Position numbers and translations under genes: made by a program
Shown: positions 18,577 to 27,246 of the stretch, in pieces
Numbering within the stretch: position 1 is the first letter of the stretch
How the letters are laid out: every line of letters starts with the position of its first letter
NCBI RefSeq assembly: GCF_015689175.1
Contig: NZ_CP065047.1
Span: 2,170,001 to 2,234,000, forward strand
Reading direction: 5' to 3'
Length of the DNA stretch: 64,000 nt
Source: Mycobacterium kubicae
Lineage (GTDB): Bacteria; Actinomycetota; Actinomycetes; Mycobacteriales; Mycobacteriaceae
Notes under the pieces: model-generated
What the model was told of the DNA's origin: nothing
Databases searched by the model: none
What the model saw: the letters and a program-made list of their open reading frames with translations, nothing else

Positions 18577-19080
18577 CTATCGCCGGCTGCCGGTGGCGTA
18601 TCGAGTGTCGGTATACCTCCGCAGGTTCGCCAGAAAACGTCGCTGCCCTCGCTGCAGCAAAGGACGGGCCAGAAACATCCCCAGTCCGGCGGGACCGGCA
18701 GGCTGCTGAGCCATGGTCCAGGTCAGCCGGCAGCCGCCCGGCTGCGCCTGCACCCGGTACTCCTCGGCGAACGCCCTCACGGCTCGGGTGGAGCACTCAT
18801 TGAACCGAAAAGCCATGCGGGTAAATGGCTCCCAGACCAGGAACTCCTCGTCACCGACCAGGCCGCCGCGCATGTGGACGGTGCGGGTGGTGCCGACGCC
18901 ATAAGGCTGGGGACTGGTCCAAGTCACTTTGGTGATCACCGGCGCCCACTGCGGCCACGACTCGGCGTCGGAAAGCACCTCGAACAACTGCTTAGGGGTG
19001 ATGGCCAGATCGACGCTGCTGTGAAAGACATATGGCGCCGTCTCGAGGAAGCTCAGGTCGACCCGCTGGCAGGAGTGCAT
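18577..19080 (-). CDS. SRPBCC (START/polyketide cyclase-like) family protein (Rv2574-like)
   Basis: The 167-residue protein has the SRPBCC pattern of a deep hydrophobic ligand pocket: SSVDLAITPKQLFEVLSDAESWPQWAP at the start and a long C-terminal amphipathic helix (RPLLQRGQRRFLANLRRY). Such proteins bind lipids or polyketides, or act as cyclases or chaperones. No catalytic residues are obvious. The ATG at 19080 is used although the frame extends upstream, because the upstream part reads antisense-like Arg-rich sequence over the next gene. It follows the reductase gene by 20 bases, so the two may share a transcript. Confidence 0.82.
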   Translation of the reverse strand: MHSCQRVDLSFLETAPYVFHSSVDLAITPKQLFEVLSDAESWPQWAPVITKVTWTSPQPYGVGTTRTVHMRGGLVGDEEFLVWEPFTRMAFRFNECSTRAVRAFAEEYRVQAQPGGCRLTWTMAQQPAGPAGLGMFLARPLLQRGQRRFLANLRRYTDTRYATGSRR

Positions 19081-19100
19081 GCTCGCGAGCGTAACGCCGG

Positions 19101-19988
19101 CTATCCCGGCCCGTCGCTGGCCGCGGCCAGCAGCGGCACCACCACGTCGCTGATCGGGGTGGGTAGCCCGTGGGCACGGGCCTTGCGGATGATCACCCCG
19201 TTGCGCAGGTCCCACTCCAGCCGGCGGTGAGCTTCCCGGTCGGCCAGCATCGAGGTCGGCATGTCTTCCGGCGCGGACCGGAACAGGTTCACCAATTCCT
19301 CGACCACGCCCTCGTCGAGGCGGGCGCCGTCGGCGCGCGCCACCGACAGGCATTCCGCGAGATAGCGGCGGGACAACGCGGCGACGTCGTCGCGGCGGAA
19401 CATGCCCGATCGCCGCCCGGAGAGCACCATGAAACCGGCCAGCGCGTTGAGCAACAGCTTGCGCCAGGCGGCGGTGATGAAGTCGGGGTCGCAGTCGGCC
19501 CGGCATCCCGCGCTGCGCAGCAGTTGGGCAAGCGACTCCGCGGCGGGTCCGGTGGGCAGCACCAGCGCCGCTTCGCCACGCAACCGCACCCAGCCGCCCG
19601 GCATGGTCTCGGCCGAAAACCACACCAGGCCGGGAACCACCGCCGACGAAGGGCACAGCGGCGCGACCTGCTCGACCTGCTCGATGCCGTTCTGCAGCAC
19701 CGCCACGACGGTGTGCTCGTCGCAGAGCCGGGTCAGCCAGGCACGGGCCTGCTCGTTCTGCGTCGCCTTCACCGCCAGGATCACCACGTCGACCCCTGCG
19801 GTGACGTCGGCGGGATCGGTGTGCACCGGCCCGGGCACCAAGATCGGGTCCGCGTCGTCGGGCCGCAGTTCGATGCCGTCGCGGCCGGTGCGCCCGCACA
19901 ACAGCACCGGATGTCCGGCCCGGTGCAACAGCGCCGCGACCGTCGTACCGACGGCGCCGGGTCCGACGAGCGCGATGTTTTCCGTGAT
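19101..19988 (-). CDS. Ketopantoate reductase-like protein (Rv2573-like) with non-standard start
   Basis: The protein matches the ApbA/PanE family: a Rossmann domain with ALVGPGAVGTT, the VILAVKATQ strand and a helical C-terminal domain with AAWRKLLLNALAGF. These enzymes reduce 2-ketopantoate or similar keto acids with NADPH. The conserved GxGxxG motif lies upstream of every in-frame ATG, GTG or TTG; the best start consistent with the family is an ATC at 19988. The first standard codon, TTG at 19928, would remove the dinucleotide-binding motif. Coordinates assume the ATC. Either a rare start codon is used or a base differs from the real sequence. Confidence 0.75.
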   Translation of the reverse strand: MTENIALVGPGAVGTTVAALLHRAGHPVLLCGRTGRDGIELRPDDADPILVPGPVHTDPADVTAGVDVVILAVKATQNEQARAWLTRLCDEHTVVAVLQNGIEQVEQVAPLCPSSAVVPGLVWFSAETMPGGWVRLRGEAALVLPTGPAAESLAQLLRSAGCRADCDPDFITAAWRKLLLNALAGFMVLSGRRSGMFRRDDVAALSRRYLAECLSVARADGARLDEGVVEELVNLFRSAPEDMPTSMLADREAHRRLEWDLRNGVIIRKARAHGLPTPISDVVVPLLAAASDGPG

Positions 19989-20031
19989 AGGCCCAACGTA
20001 CCGGGCGGATCGGGCAATCCGACCGGCCCTC

Positions 20032-20037
20032 TAGACT
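20032..20037 (+). promoter_or_regulatory. -10 element upstream of aspS
   Basis: TAGACT fits TAnnnT. Transcription from it would begin about 20044, leaving a short leader with GAAGGGA (20054-20060) before the aspS start codons. Confidence 0.45.
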
Positions 20038-20061
20038 GAGCAGTCATCCAACCGAAGGGAA

Positions 20062-21834
20062 GTGTTCGTGCTGCGCAGCCACGCCGCTGGTTCATTACGG
20101 GAGGGCGACGCCGGGCAGCAGGTCACTTTGGCCGGCTGGGTGGCGCGCCGCCGCGACCATGGCGGTGTCATCTTCATCGATCTGCGTGACGCGTCGGGCG
20201 TGGCCCAGGTGGTGTTCCGCGAGGCCGACGTGCTGGCCCAGGCCCACCGGCTGCGCTCGGAGTTCTGCGTCGCCGTCTCCGGTGTCGTCGAAGTGCGTCC
20301 AGAAGGCAACGCCAACCCCGAGATCGCCACCGGTGACATCGAGGTCAACGCCAGGACCCTGACCGTGCTCGGCGAAAGTGCGCCGCTGCCTTTCCAATTG
20401 GACGAGCCGGCGGGGGAGGAGCTGCGGCTCAAGTACCGCTACCTCGACCTGCGCCGCGACGGCCCGGCCGTGGCAATTCGGTTGCGGTCCAGGGTGAATG
20501 CCGCGGCCCGTGCGGTCCTGGCGCGTCATCAGTTCGTCGAGATCGAGACGCCGACCATCACCCGTTCGACGCCGGAAGGGGCACGCGACTTCCTGGTCCC
20601 GGCGCGGTTGCATCCGGGCTCCTTCTACGCCCTGCCGCAAAGCCCGCAGCTGTTCAAGCAGCTGCTGATGGTGGCCGGGATGGAGCGGTACTACCAGATC
20701 GCCCGCTGCTATCGGGACGAGGATTTCCGCGCCGACCGGCAGCCGGAGTTCACCCAGCTCGACATGGAGATGAGCTTCATCGACGCCGAGGACATCATCG
20801 GCATCTCGGAGGAGATTCTCACCGCGCTGTGGGCGCTGATCGGCTACGAGATCCCGACCCCGATCGCGCGGATGAGTTACGCCGAGGCCATGCGCCGCTT
20901 CGGCTCCGACAAGCCCGATCTGCGGTTCGGGCTGGAGCTGGTGGAGTGCACGGAGTTCTTCTCCGACACCACGTTTCGTGTCTTCCAGGCCCCGTATGTC
21001 GGTGCGGTCGTCATGCCGGGCGGGGCTTCGCAGCCGCGCCGCACGCTCGACGGCTGGCAGGAGTGGGCCAAACAACGCGGGCACCGCGGCCTGGCCTATG
21101 TACTGGTCGGCGAGGACGGCACCCTGGCTGGCCCGGTCGCCAAGAACCTGTCCGACGCCGAACGCGACGGCCTGGCCGCCCATGTCGGGGCCAACCCGGG
21201 CGACTGCATCTTCTTCTCGGCTGGGCCGGTGCGCTCCTCGCGCGCTCTGCTCGGCGCGGCCCGGATCGAAATCGCGCACCGGCTCGATCTGATCGACCCC
21301 GACGAGTGGGCCTTCGTGTGGATCGTGGATCCGCCGTTGTTCGAGCCTGCCGACGAGGCCACGGCCGCCGGGGACGTGGCGGTGGGGTCCGGCGCATGGA
21401 CGGCGGTGCACCACGCCTTCACCTCACCGAAGACGCAGTGGCAGGACCGCATCGAATCCGACCCGGGCGCGGTGTTGGCCGACGCCTACGACATCGTCTG
21501 CAACGGCAACGAGATCGGCGGCGGATCGATCCGTATTCACCGCCGCGACATCCAGGAGCGCGTCTTCAAAGTCATGGGTCTGGACCAAGCCGAAGCGGAA
21601 GAGAAGTTCGGATTCCTGTTGGAGGCGTTCACCTTTGGTGCGCCCCCGCACGGCGGGATCGCCTTCGGCTGGGACCGCATCAACGCGTTGCTGTCTCGGG
21701 TCGACTCGATCCGCGAGGTAATCGCATTCCCCAAGACCGGCGGCGGTGTCGACCCGCTGACCGATGCGCCGGCGCCGATCACCGCCCAGCAACGCAAGGA
21801 ATCCGGAATAGACGCCAAACCGAAGCAGGTTTGA
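20062..21834 (+). CDS. aspS: Aspartyl-tRNA synthetase, non-discriminating type
   Basis: AspS charges tRNA-Asp, and in bacteria that lack AsnRS the enzyme also charges tRNA-Asn. The 590-residue protein has the OB-fold anticodon domain ([18 protein letters not shown]), motif 2 ([20 protein letters not shown]), the bacterial GAD insertion and the C-terminal catalytic segment AFGWDR. GTG 20062 matches the start I recall in M. tuberculosis; the GTG at 20068 is better spaced from the GAAGGGA site and could be the real start. The next gene follows after six bases. Identity is certain. Confidence 0.96.
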   Translation: MFVLRSHAAGSLREGDAGQQVTLAGWVARRRDHGGVIFIDLRDASGVAQVVFREADVLAQAHRLRSEFCVAVSGVVEVRPEGNANPEIATGDIEVNARTLTVLGESAPLPFQLDEPAGEELRLKYRYLDLRRDGPAVAIRLRSRVNAAARAVLARHQFVEIETPTITRSTPEGARDFLVPARLHPGSFYALPQSPQLFKQLLMVAGMERYYQIARCYRDEDFRADRQPEFTQLDMEMSFIDAEDIIGISEEILTALWALIGYEIPTPIARMSYAEAMRRFGSDKPDLRFGLELVECTEFFSDTTFRVFQAPYVGAVVMPGGASQPRRTLDGWQEWAKQRGHRGLAYVLVGEDGTLAGPVAKNLSDAERDGLAAHVGANPGDCIFFSAGPVRSSRALLGAARIEIAHRLDLIDPDEWAFVWIVDPPLFEPADEATAAGDVAVGSGAWTAVHHAFTSPKTQWQDRIESDPGAVLADAYDIVCNGNEIGGGSIRIHRRDIQERVFKVMGLDQAEAEEKFGFLLEAFTFGAPPHGGIAFGWDRINALLSRVDSIREVIAFPKTGGGVDPLTDAPAPITAQQRKESGIDAKPKQV

Positions 21835-21840
21835 CCGGTC

Positions 21841-22284
21841 ATGACACAAGAGATTCCAGACGCCGAAACGGTCAAGGCGTTCAATGCCGGCATTGTCGAG
21901 GAATTCCGGGCCAACGGCGGCAAGGTCGGCGGCCAGTTCGCCGAATCGGACCTCCTGCTGCTCACCACCACCGGCGCCAAGTCCGGCGAGCAGCGCACCT
22001 CACCGCTGGCCTACCTGACCATCGACGGCAAGCTGATCATCGTCGGGTCCTTCGCCGGTGCCCCGGTAAATCCGGCCTGGGTGCACAACCTGCGGGCCAA
22101 CCCCCAGGCGCACGTGGAAGTGGGCACCGAGTCGTTCGACGTGACCGCCCACGAACTGCCACCCGCCGAGCGCGACGAGATTTTCGCCAAGGTCGCCGCG
22201 GCCGCGCCCGGCTTCGCCGAGTACCAGAACAAGACCAGCCGGGTCATCCCGCTGTTCGAGTTGCAGCGCTCCCCAGCGCGCTGA
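21841..22284 (+). CDS. Deazaflavin (F420)-dependent nitroreductase-family protein
   Basis: The 147-residue protein belongs to the Ddn-like flavin/deazaflavin oxidoreductases, a large mycobacterial family of split beta-barrel proteins that use cofactor F420. LLLLTTTGAKSGEQRTSPLAY is the family signature near residue 40-60, followed by HNLRANPQAHVEVG. These enzymes reduce quinones or nitro compounds; the substrate here is unknown. It starts six bases after aspS and ends 42 bases before the exporter gene. I do not recall it at this position in M. tuberculosis. Confidence 0.85.
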   Translation: MTQEIPDAETVKAFNAGIVEEFRANGGKVGGQFAESDLLLLTTTGAKSGEQRTSPLAYLTIDGKLIIVGSFAGAPVNPAWVHNLRANPQAHVEVGTESFDVTAHELPPAERDEIFAKVAAAAPGFAEYQNKTSRVIPLFELQRSPAR

Positions 22285-22325
22285 CCGGTTCGCGCTGCGG
22301 CGCGGGTGTGCGGTATTCAAGCCTG

Positions 22326-23402
22326 ATGACCGCTTCGCTGTTGAGCACCGCTGTCGACGGCACGCTGGCGGCCGTCGGGCGGCTGCGCGGACTGTGGTTC
22401 ACGCTCACCCAGACGTCGGTGGCCGCGGGCCTGGCCTGGCTGATCGCGCACGACCTGCTCAAACATCCGCAGCCGTTTTTTGCGCCCGTCGCCGCGGCGG
22501 TGTGCCTGTCGGCCAGCAACGTGCTGCGCGGGATCCGCGCCATCCAGATGATGATCGGCGTGGCGTTGGGCATCGGCATCGGCGCTCTGGTGCAGGGGCC
22601 GCTGGGTACCGGCTCGGTCGCGGTCGGTGTCGCGGTGTTCATCGCGCTGAGCACGGCGGTGTCGATCGGGCACGGCTTCATCGCGCAAGGCTTGATGTTC
22701 GTCAACCAGACGGCGGTGTCAGCGATCCTGGTGCTGGCCCTGCCGCACAACGGCATCGTCGGCGAGCGCCTCTTCGACTCGCTGATCGGCGGCAGCCTGG
22801 CCCTGGTGTTCAGCATCCTGCTCTTCCCGGCCAATCCTTTCGCGGTGCTGCACTCTGCGCGCGACAGCGTGCTGGCGGGCTTGCATGACGTGCTGGCGCG
22901 GACCGCCCAGATCGCGGACGGCGCAACGACGGCCCCGCGGGACTGGCCCTCTTCGGCGATCGATCGGGTGCACGAGCAACTGGGTGGCCTGATCCAAGCC
23001 CGCACCACCGCCCGCCAGGTCGTGCGGGTGGCGCCGCGACGGTGGTCAGCGCGCGGGACCTTCTCCGCAGCCGACCAGCAAGCCGCCCGGGTGGCGATGT
23101 TCGCCGTGTCGGTCGTTCATCTGGCTCGGGCCGTCGGGCCGGCGCTGGACGCCTGCGGTTCCCTGCCGCGGCCGGTGCACGCCGCGCTGACGGAGTTGGT
23201 TGCCGGAACGCAAGTCGCCGACAGCGATCCGGCGACCGCCGCCGCGCACGCCGCCAGGGCGCGCAGCCACGCCGACGAGTTCGCTTCGATCGCGCAGCGC
23301 AGAACGGAGGTGTTGCTCGCCGATGCCGTCGCGGCCTGCGTCGACGACCTGCACCGGGTGGTCGTCATGGCGGATAAAGCGGCCCGACCGGCGTCAGGGT
23401 GA
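22326..23402 (+). CDS. FUSC/aromatic acid exporter-family membrane protein (Rv2571c-like)
   Basis: The 358-residue protein has about six membrane helices in the first 180 residues (LWFTLTQTSVAAGLAWLIA, PQPFFAPVAAAVCLS, MMIGVALGIGIGALV and following), then a cytoplasmic helical tail. The layout is that of the N-terminal half of FUSC or ArAE exporters, which move fusaric acid or aromatic carboxylates out of the cell. Single-half proteins probably dimerise. The ATG at 22326 is used. Its stop overlaps the convergent YjbR-like gene by nine bases. Confidence 0.85.
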   Translation: MTASLLSTAVDGTLAAVGRLRGLWFTLTQTSVAAGLAWLIAHDLLKHPQPFFAPVAAAVCLSASNVLRGIRAIQMMIGVALGIGIGALVQGPLGTGSVAVGVAVFIALSTAVSIGHGFIAQGLMFVNQTAVSAILVLALPHNGIVGERLFDSLIGGSLALVFSILLFPANPFAVLHSARDSVLAGLHDVLARTAQIADGATTAPRDWPSSAIDRVHEQLGGLIQARTTARQVVRVAPRRWSARGTFSAADQQAARVAMFAVSVVHLARAVGPALDACGSLPRPVHAALTELVAGTQVADSDPATAAAHAARARSHADEFASIAQRRTEVLLADAVAACVDDLHRVVVMADKAARPASG

Positions 23403-23783
23403 GCCGGCGAGGAACTCTTTGACCAGCTTCTTCGGCGCCTGAGTCAACCACGCCTCGGTAAGCAGCTCTTCCAAGGCGATGACGTCGATCTCGGCCAGCT
23501 TGACCAGAACCGCCGGATAGCCGTCGAAGTGGGGCGTGGTGAAGTAGACCTCGGGTTCGTCGGCGACCAAGGCGAACTTGACGCCCTCGTCGGACACCCG
23601 CACACCGAGAATGTCGCCTGCCGGCGGTGCTACGCCGGCTTGGGCCATCGCCTCGCGGTCCGACTTGCGCAGCGGGCGTTCCCACGCCATCAACTTTTTG
23701 CCGACCCGCCACTCATGCGGTGCCTGCTCGGTGGTCAGCGGCAGCTCACCGACGATGCGGGCGACGTCGTCCCAGGTGGCCAC
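23394..23783 (-). CDS. MmcQ/YjbR-family protein (Rv2570-like)
   Basis: The 129-residue protein fits the MmcQ/YjbR DNA-binding-like fold: an N-terminal WDDVARIVGELPLT, a strand-rich middle with LGVRVSDEGVKFALV and the closing PHFDGYPAVLVKLAEI. YjbR proteins are small and their function is not established, although a DNA-binding groove has been proposed. No catalytic residues are visible. It sits alone on the minus strand between a convergent exporter gene and the lipase gene. Confidence 0.82.
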   Translation of the reverse strand: MATWDDVARIVGELPLTTEQAPHEWRVGKKLMAWERPLRKSDREAMAQAGVAPPAGDILGVRVSDEGVKFALVADEPEVYFTTPHFDGYPAVLVKLAEIDVIALEELLTEAWLTQAPKKLVKEFLAGSP

Positions 23784-23846
23784 GACTCGATTGTGCGCCC
23801 GACGCGCGCCGCCGCGACAGGTTTTCGGTGCCGATTACCGCATTTG

Positions 23847-25094
23847 CTAACCCGCGGACTCCGTGTTCGCCGTCAGCGCCGGCTGACCCAGCCATTCCAG
23901 CAGCTTCTCGTAGATCGCCTGGTGATTGAGCAGATCGAAGTGGTTCAGACCGGTCAAGGTCAGCCCGTGCGCCGCCTCGAACGGAATCCGGCGCGACCGG
24001 CCGCGCCCGGACGCGCTGTTCGGGCGCACCAGGCTGTCGCCGAACAGTAAGCCGAGCGCGCGCGGCGCGGCCGAGGTGGCGACGAAGTGGTAGACGGCGT
24101 CGGGCAGGAAGGGCACCTCGTGGCAACGGTCGCGCAGGAACTCGTCGGGGTCGCAGTCCCGCCAGTCCTCGTGCAGCAGGGAGCCGTAGCGCAGGTCCTT
24201 CACCCCAGCGCTGCGGGCGTTGAGGAAGGCGGCCAGGCCGCGGGTCTCGGGTAGCTTGGCCAGCGCCCAGGAAGCGGCGTTGACGCCTTTTTCCAGGTCG
24301 GCGCCCAGATGCGGGGAGCCGAGGCACACGACATGGCGAACGGCTTTGGTCCAGTCGTGCTTGTGCTCCATCCCGTAGTGGCAGGCGCTGCGCGAGACCA
24401 ACCCGCCCATCGAGTGGCCGACCAGCACGGTGTCCTCCACCGGTGTGGGCCAGAGCTCCTGCAGTTGGTGCAGCAGATCGGCCAGCGCCTGCCCGTTTTC
24501 CGAGATGTGCCAGCCGGTGTTGTACCGAAGGTAGACGGGGGTGAAGCCGAGGTCCTTGCGCAGCCGTTTGCCGTAGGGGCGCAGCGTTTCTCCGGTGCGC
24601 GGCGGACGCCACCAGGACCGTTCGGTCATGCACCAACCGTGCACGAAGACCACTATCCGGCCGGTGGCGCGCGGGAAAGCAGCCGCGATGGCGTCGGCGG
24701 TCAGGTCGACGGGCTTGCCCTTGCGGCGGATCTGCATCGTCAGCGCGAAGCCGTTGTTCCGGTTGGTCAACTCGTCACCGTAGATGCCGTTGACTGCCGC
24801 GATCGCGCCGGCGATCCGGGGACGTGCCTGCACCGTGTCGTCGTCCTCGTTGCTCAACGTCTCCGCGGCCAACGCGCCGACGCCATGTAGCGATCCGCGG
24901 ACGGCGCCGTCGACCAGGCGGTAGGTCAGGGCAGCGGTGGTGTCGTGAATCACCTGTACCGGCTTGGACGCCGGCCCGATGGAGTCGAAGACGCGGCTGG
25001 CGATCCCGTGGTGCACGTCGCGGACCAACGTGGTCAGCACCCGGGTGCCTTCACCGGCAAGGTCGGCCAGTGACCGGATTTCCTGTCGCTGCAC
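23847..25094 (-). CDS. Alpha/beta-fold hydrolase, lipase-like
   Basis: The 415-residue protein has an alpha/beta hydrolase core with VFVHGW (oxyanion region) and the nucleophile elbow VGHSMGG, plus a late ASP/His region (GLNHFDLLNH). An N-terminal helical extension of about 130 residues precedes the core. It should hydrolyse esters or acyl chains; PGAP1-like lipases resemble it. GTG 25094 is chosen because GAGAGGAG lies seven bases upstream, although the frame is open further. It is divergent from the transglutaminase gene and is not in the M. tuberculosis order I recall at this place. Confidence 0.82.
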   Translation of the reverse strand: MQRQEIRSLADLAGEGTRVLTTLVRDVHHGIASRVFDSIGPASKPVQVIHDTTAALTYRLVDGAVRGSLHGVGALAAETLSNEDDDTVQARPRIAGAIAAVNGIYGDELTNRNNGFALTMQIRRKGKPVDLTADAIAAAFPRATGRIVVFVHGWCMTERSWWRPPRTGETLRPYGKRLRKDLGFTPVYLRYNTGWHISENGQALADLLHQLQELWPTPVEDTVLVGHSMGGLVSRSACHYGMEHKHDWTKAVRHVVCLGSPHLGADLEKGVNAASWALAKLPETRGLAAFLNARSAGVKDLRYGSLLHEDWRDCDPDEFLRDRCHEVPFLPDAVYHFVATSAAPRALGLLFGDSLVRPNSASGRGRSRRIPFEAAHGLTLTGLNHFDLLNHQAIYEKLLEWLGQPALTANTESAG

Positions 25095-25237
25095 GAGCCA
25101 GCTCCTCTCAGTTGGGCCCACTGGACGTAAGGTTCCCATTTTCCCGCGGCGGCTCACTTGTCACCCGTCATGGCGACCCGCCGTGTGGTGTGATCAGGTC
25201 GAGTAGCGCCGCGGCGGCGTCAGGCAAGGAGATTGGG

Positions 25238-26185
25238 TTGTCGCAAGCTCCGTTCGAAGATCTGGATGATTGGCCGGGCTCTCAGCGTTACAGAGTCACG
25301 CACCGCACCGAATATCGCTACTCCGACGTCGTCACCAGCTCCTATGGCCGTGGCTTCCTCACGCCACGCGACTCCCAGCGGCAGCGGTGTGTCGCCCACC
25401 AACTGACCATCGAACCCACCCCCGCGGACAGCTCCACCAGCCGCGACGGCTACGGCAACATCAGCTCCTACTTTCATGTCACCGAACCGCACCGCACCTT
25501 GAAGATCATCAGCGACTCCATCGTCGACGTGTTGCCGCCGGTTTCCGGGCTGTACAGCAGCGGACCGGCGCTGCAGCCGTGGGAGGCCGCCCGGCCCACC
25601 GGCCGGCAGGGGGCGTTGGCGGTCGACTTCACCCTGGACCTCGATCCGCCGGAGATCACCGACGCCGTGCGGGACTATGCCGCGCCGAGCTTCGCGGCCG
25701 GGCGCCCGCTGGTGGAGGTGTTGCGCGACCTCGCGTTTCGGATCCACACCGACTTCGCCTATCGCTCCGGGTCGACGGCCATTTCGACCCGCGTCAACGA
25801 GGTTCTGGCCGCCCGAGAAGGGGTATGTCAAGACTTCGCGAGGCTGGCGATCGCCTGCCTGCGTGCCAACGGTCTGGCGGCGTGCTACGTCTCGGGCTAT
25901 CTGGCAACGGACCCACCGCCGGGGAAGGACCGGATGATCGGAATCGACGCTACCCATGCCTGGGCTTCGGTCTGGACTCCGCAGCAACCCGGTCAATTCG
26001 AGTGGCTGGGGCTGGATCCCACCAATGATCAGATGGTCGACCAGCGCTACATCGTCGTCGGCCGCGGCCGGGACTATGCGGACGTGCCGCCGCTGCGCGG
26101 GATCATCTACACCAATTCACAAAACAGCGTGATCGACGTCGCGGTCGATGTCGTGCCTTTTGAAGGGGATGTGTTGTATGCGTGA
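25238..26185 (+). CDS. Transglutaminase-like protein (Rv2569c-like)
   Basis: The 315-residue protein has an N-terminal beta domain (YRVTHRTEYRYSDVV) typical of bacterial transglutaminase-like proteins and a catalytic core with Cys197 in GVCQDFA, His240 in THAW and Asp260 in LDPTND, the Cys-His-Asp triad of the family. It starts at TTG 25238, with AAGGAG six bases upstream. Its stop overlaps the metallopeptidase start by eight bases. In many bacteria this gene pairs with circularly permuted ATP-grasp and alpha-E genes, as seen just downstream, which points to a shared peptide-modifying or peptide-bond-forming pathway. Confidence 0.9.
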   Translation: MSQAPFEDLDDWPGSQRYRVTHRTEYRYSDVVTSSYGRGFLTPRDSQRQRCVAHQLTIEPTPADSSTSRDGYGNISSYFHVTEPHRTLKIISDSIVDVLPPVSGLYSSGPALQPWEAARPTGRQGALAVDFTLDLDPPEITDAVRDYAAPSFAAGRPLVEVLRDLAFRIHTDFAYRSGSTAISTRVNEVLAAREGVCQDFARLAIACLRANGLAACYVSGYLATDPPPGKDRMIGIDATHAWASVWTPQQPGQFEWLGLDPTNDQMVDQRYIVVGRGRDYADVPPLRGIIYTNSQNSVIDVAVDVVPFEGDVLYA

Positions 26186-27242
26186 CTTTCACTGCCCGAA
26201 CTGCGGGCAGCGTCTGACGTTCGAGAATTCGGAGTGTCTGTCGTGTGGCAGCTCGCTGGGCTTCTCGCTCGAGCAGATGGCTCTGTTGGTGATCGCCAAC
26301 CGCGACGACAGCGACCATGCCGGCGCGGTGGCCGAGGACGAATACCAGCTGTGCGCCAATCTGTATCTGGCCGAATGCAATTGGCTGGTGCCCAAAGGGC
26401 AGCCCGGCGGGTTGTGCGTGTCCTGCGCGCTGACCGTGGAGCGGCCCAACGACGCCGACACGGTCGGTCTGGCGGAGTTCGCCCGCGCCGAGGCGGCCAA
26501 GCGACGACTGATCGCCGAGTTGCACGAGTTGAAGCTGCCGATCATCGGACGCAATGAAGACCCGGACTACGGGTTGGCGTTTCGGCTGTTGTCCAGCGCT
26601 CACGAGACGGTGATGACGGGCCATGAAAACGGCGTCATCACACTGGATTTGGCCGAAGGCGACGACGTGCACCGCGAGCAACTGCGGGTGGAGATGGACG
26701 AGCCGTATCGCACCCTGCTCGGCCACTTCCGTCATGAGATCGGCCACTATTACTACTACCGCCTGGTCAGCCCGTCGAGTGAGTATGTGGCCCGGTTCAA
26801 CGAATTGTTCGGCGATCACGAGTCCGACTACCAGAAGGCGCTGGACCGTCACTACAGCGAAGGTCCACCCGAGGGCTGGCAGCAGAACTTTGTCTCGTCG
26901 TATGCCACGATGCATCCGGCCGAAGACTGGGCGGAAACCTTCGCCCACTACCTGCACATCCGCGACGCGCTGGACACCTCCGCCTGGTGTGGGCTGGCGC
27001 CGGCGTCGGCCACTTTCGACCGGCCGCTGTTGGGGCCCAGCGCCTTTCAGACCATCATCGACCTGTGGCTGCCGCTGTCCTGGTCGCTGAACATGGTGAA
27101 CCGCTCGATGGGTCATGACGACCTGTATCCGTTCGTGTTACCGACCGCGGTGCTGGAGAAGATGCAGTTCATCTACACCGTCATCGACGAGGTCACCTCG
27201 CAGGCACGCGGCCCGGCCGCCCCGAATGCCGCGGCGAGCTAG
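26178..27242 (+). CDS. Zinc-ribbon metallopeptidase (Rv2568c-like)
   Basis: The 354-residue protein starts with a zinc ribbon (Cys6, Cys9, Cys20, Cys23) and later carries HFRHEIGHYYYYR, an HExxH zinc-protease motif at 186-190, with a further ESDYQKAL and EDWAETFAHY that supplies a candidate third ligand. The family is annotated as a putative zinc-binding metallopeptidase and often lies next to transglutaminase and ATP-grasp/alpha-E genes. The start overlaps the transglutaminase gene, so the two are translationally coupled. It ends four bases from the convergent ATP-grasp gene. Confidence 0.87.
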   Translation: MRDFHCPNCGQRLTFENSECLSCGSSLGFSLEQMALLVIANRDDSDHAGAVAEDEYQLCANLYLAECNWLVPKGQPGGLCVSCALTVERPNDADTVGLAEFARAEAAKRRLIAELHELKLPIIGRNEDPDYGLAFRLLSSAHETVMTGHENGVITLDLAEGDDVHREQLRVEMDEPYRTLLGHFRHEIGHYYYYRLVSPSSEYVARFNELFGDHESDYQKALDRHYSEGPPEGWQQNFVSSYATMHPAEDWAETFAHYLHIRDALDTSAWCGLAPASATFDRPLLGPSAFQTIIDLWLPLSWSLNMVNRSMGHDDLYPFVLPTAVLEKMQFIYTVIDEVTSQARGPAAPNAAAS

Positions 27243-27246
27243 GCGG

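Noticed and set aside
18577..19899. A 440-codon minus-strand frame that would fuse an upstream segment to the SRPBCC protein
   Set aside because: The first 270 codons are an Arg-rich shadow of the reductase gene. The ATG at 19080 gives the normal 167-residue SRPBCC protein.
20829..23402. A plus-strand frame of 857 codons through aspS that runs on into the exporter gene
   Set aside because: The first 500 codons are an Arg-rich shadow of aspS in another frame. Only the part from 22326 has membrane helices and a plausible start.
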